A stretch of 7,594 nt of DNA from NCBI GenBank assembly GCA_001782645.1, contig MFPH01000055.1, forward strand, positions 1 through 7,594, in the 5' to 3' direction. Below are positions 7,381-7,594 of the stretch, in pieces. A program made the translations under genes and the position numbers. Position 1 is the first letter of the stretch, and the number at the start of each line of letters is the position of its first letter. The notes beneath the pieces were generated by a model. The model worked only from the letters and a program-made list of their open reading frames with translations, was not told the origin of the DNA and searched no databases. The stretch comes from Candidatus Levybacteria bacterium RIFCSPLOWO2_12_FULL_37_14. Lineage in GTDB: Bacteria > Patescibacteriota > Microgenomatia > Levybacterales > UBA12049.

Positions 7381-7433
7381 AACAACTCACCTACAAAAAT
7401 AGACGACTTGGAGAATGGAAAATTCGAACTTAC

Positions 7434-7469
7434 AAAAAAGCCCGACAGTTCAACACAAAAGGACGCTTT
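7434..7469 (-). terminator. Possible weak terminator of the tRNA transcript
   Basis: On the minus strand, AAAGC (7469-7465) and CC (7462-7461) can pair with GG (7443-7442) and GCTTT (7441-7437) around a two-base bulge, with six T residues at 7439-7434. It lies about 20-55 bases beyond the tRNA 3' end. The stem is short with a long loop, so this is tentative. Confidence 0.3.
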
Positions 7470-7488
7470 GTTGCCTATGCATCCCATC

Positions 7489-7529
7489 TGGCTCCCCCGG
7501 TAGGACTCGAACCTACAACCTTCTCGTTA
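7489..7529 (-). tRNA. 3' half (exon 2) of a tRNA, most like tRNA-Asn(GUU), with encoded CCA
   Basis: Read on the minus strand from 7529: U36, A37 and A38, anticodon-stem 3' strand CGAGA (7526-7522), variable loop AGGTT, T-stem GTAGG (7516-7512), T-loop TTCGAGT, T-stem CCTAC (7504-7500), acceptor 3' strand CGGGGGA (7499-7493), discriminator G (7492) and CCA (7491-7489). The T-arm pairs perfectly. The required 5' acceptor strand TCCCCCG with discriminator G and loop end UAA is typical of tRNA-Asn, whose bacterial genes often end almost like this one. The base before U36 is G and no 5' half lies at the expected distance: the bases where TCCCCCG should be read ATAGTTC. The gene is therefore interrupted, apparently between positions 35 and 36. 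The 5' half must lie beyond the window. Identity as Asn is inferred because two anticodon bases are not visible. Confidence 0.75.
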
Positions 7530-7594
7530 CTCGCTCCCCCACATTTCCATGGGACGCGGAACTATCTCTTATCCATAGGTAAAAACCCGTAGGA
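7530..7594 (-). ncRNA. 3' end of a group I intron inserted in the tRNA anticodon (partial)
   Basis: The minus-strand sequence before the tRNA exon carries the expected 3' parts of a group I intron in order. A P8-like hairpin (about 7592-7573) has GGGT/ACCT pairing around TTTT. Next is AAGAGATAGTTC (7570-7559), resembling the conserved J8/7 plus P7 3' strand (AAGAUAUAGUC) of tRNA introns. Then P9, CCCATG/TGTGGG (7553-7538), is closed by a GAAA tetraloop, the usual GNRA L9. The stretch ends in G (7530), as the terminal omega-G requires. Insertion after U35 would supply the 5'-exon U needed for the splice-site wobble. P1 to P6, the 5' strand of P7 and the guide sequence are outside the window, so catalytic competence cannot be judged. 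Confidence 0.62.

Larger units (their letters stand above)
7298..7488. other. Noncoding spacer between the R-M operon and the tRNA
   Basis: No credible gene is seen. An open frame from 7300 to 7503 exists on the plus strand, but it runs through the palindrome and into the tRNA and has no conserved-looking sequence. TTCGAA occurs at 7308-7313, 7317-7322 and 7423-7428. TTCGAATTTT (7308-7317) is an exact inverted copy of AAAATTCGAA (7419-7428), enclosing the 27-bp palindrome. The two transcription units converge here. Confidence 0.6.

Noticed and set aside
7300..7503. 67-codon open frame on the plus strand after the methyltransferase
   Set aside because: It reads through the 27-bp palindrome and into the antisense of the tRNA, has low-complexity composition and no ribosome-binding site.
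7530..7564. Intact, uninterrupted tRNA
   Set aside because: The bases where the 5' acceptor TCCCCCG should be do not pair, there is no D-arm, and position 33 would not be U.
7489..7594. tmRNA (ssrA) 3' end
   Set aside because: The discriminator is G rather than A, the acceptor lacks the alanine G-U pattern, and U-A-A-anticodon stem-variable loop spacing fits a tRNA.
1..7594. CRISPR array, insertion sequence or toxin-antitoxin pair
   Set aside because: No regularly spaced repeats, no transposase motif or terminal inverted repeats, and no small gene pair of toxin-antitoxin type was seen.

Overview
The window reads as a compact restriction-modification (R-M) locus in an AT-rich bacterial genome, bordered on the right by an interrupted tRNA gene. 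The standard genetic code fits all genes, and the stops seen are TAA and TAG. Shine-Dalgarno motifs are poor or absent before every start. The best promoter candidates sit so close to the start codons that the mRNAs would be leaderless or nearly so. These traits, plus a tRNA split by what looks like a group I intron, would suit a Patescibacteria/CPR-type genome, but no taxonomic marker is present and that is only a guess.

Left part, minus strand (1-2018). A gene cut by the window edge (1-588) encodes a membrane-anchored protein with a coiled coil and a winged-helix-like C-terminal stretch. Its start follows a textbook extended -10 promoter almost directly. Upstream of it, 702-2018 encodes an AlbA_2/Schlafen-type protein with an unrecognised C-terminal domain.

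Centre (2019-2093). A 75-base divergent intergenic region holds a 25-bp near-perfect palindrome over the likely -35 element of the rightward operon. This is the best candidate operator.

Right part, plus strand (2094-7297). Three tightly packed genes form one apparent operon. The first is a complete LexA with cleavage site and Ser/Lys dyad intact. The second is a roughly 1000-residue Type IIG enzyme (PD-(D/E)XK nuclease, N6-adenine methyltransferase and target-recognition region in one chain). The third is a separate gamma-type N6-adenine methyltransferase. The last two resemble the Eco57I arrangement, a bifunctional enzyme plus a companion methyltransferase. The unusual element is a self-cleaving LexA as first gene, in the place where a controller protein might be expected; it suggests that DNA damage could change R-M expression.

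Right edge (7298-7594). About 190 noncoding bases contain a 27-bp palindrome (terminator candidate). Beyond them, on the minus strand, lies the 3' half of a tRNA, most like tRNA-Asn(GUU). It is preceded by about 65 bases that do not form a tRNA 5' half but resemble the 3' end (P8, J8/7, P7, P9 with a GAAA loop) of a group I intron. The tRNA 5' half and most of the intron lie outside the window.
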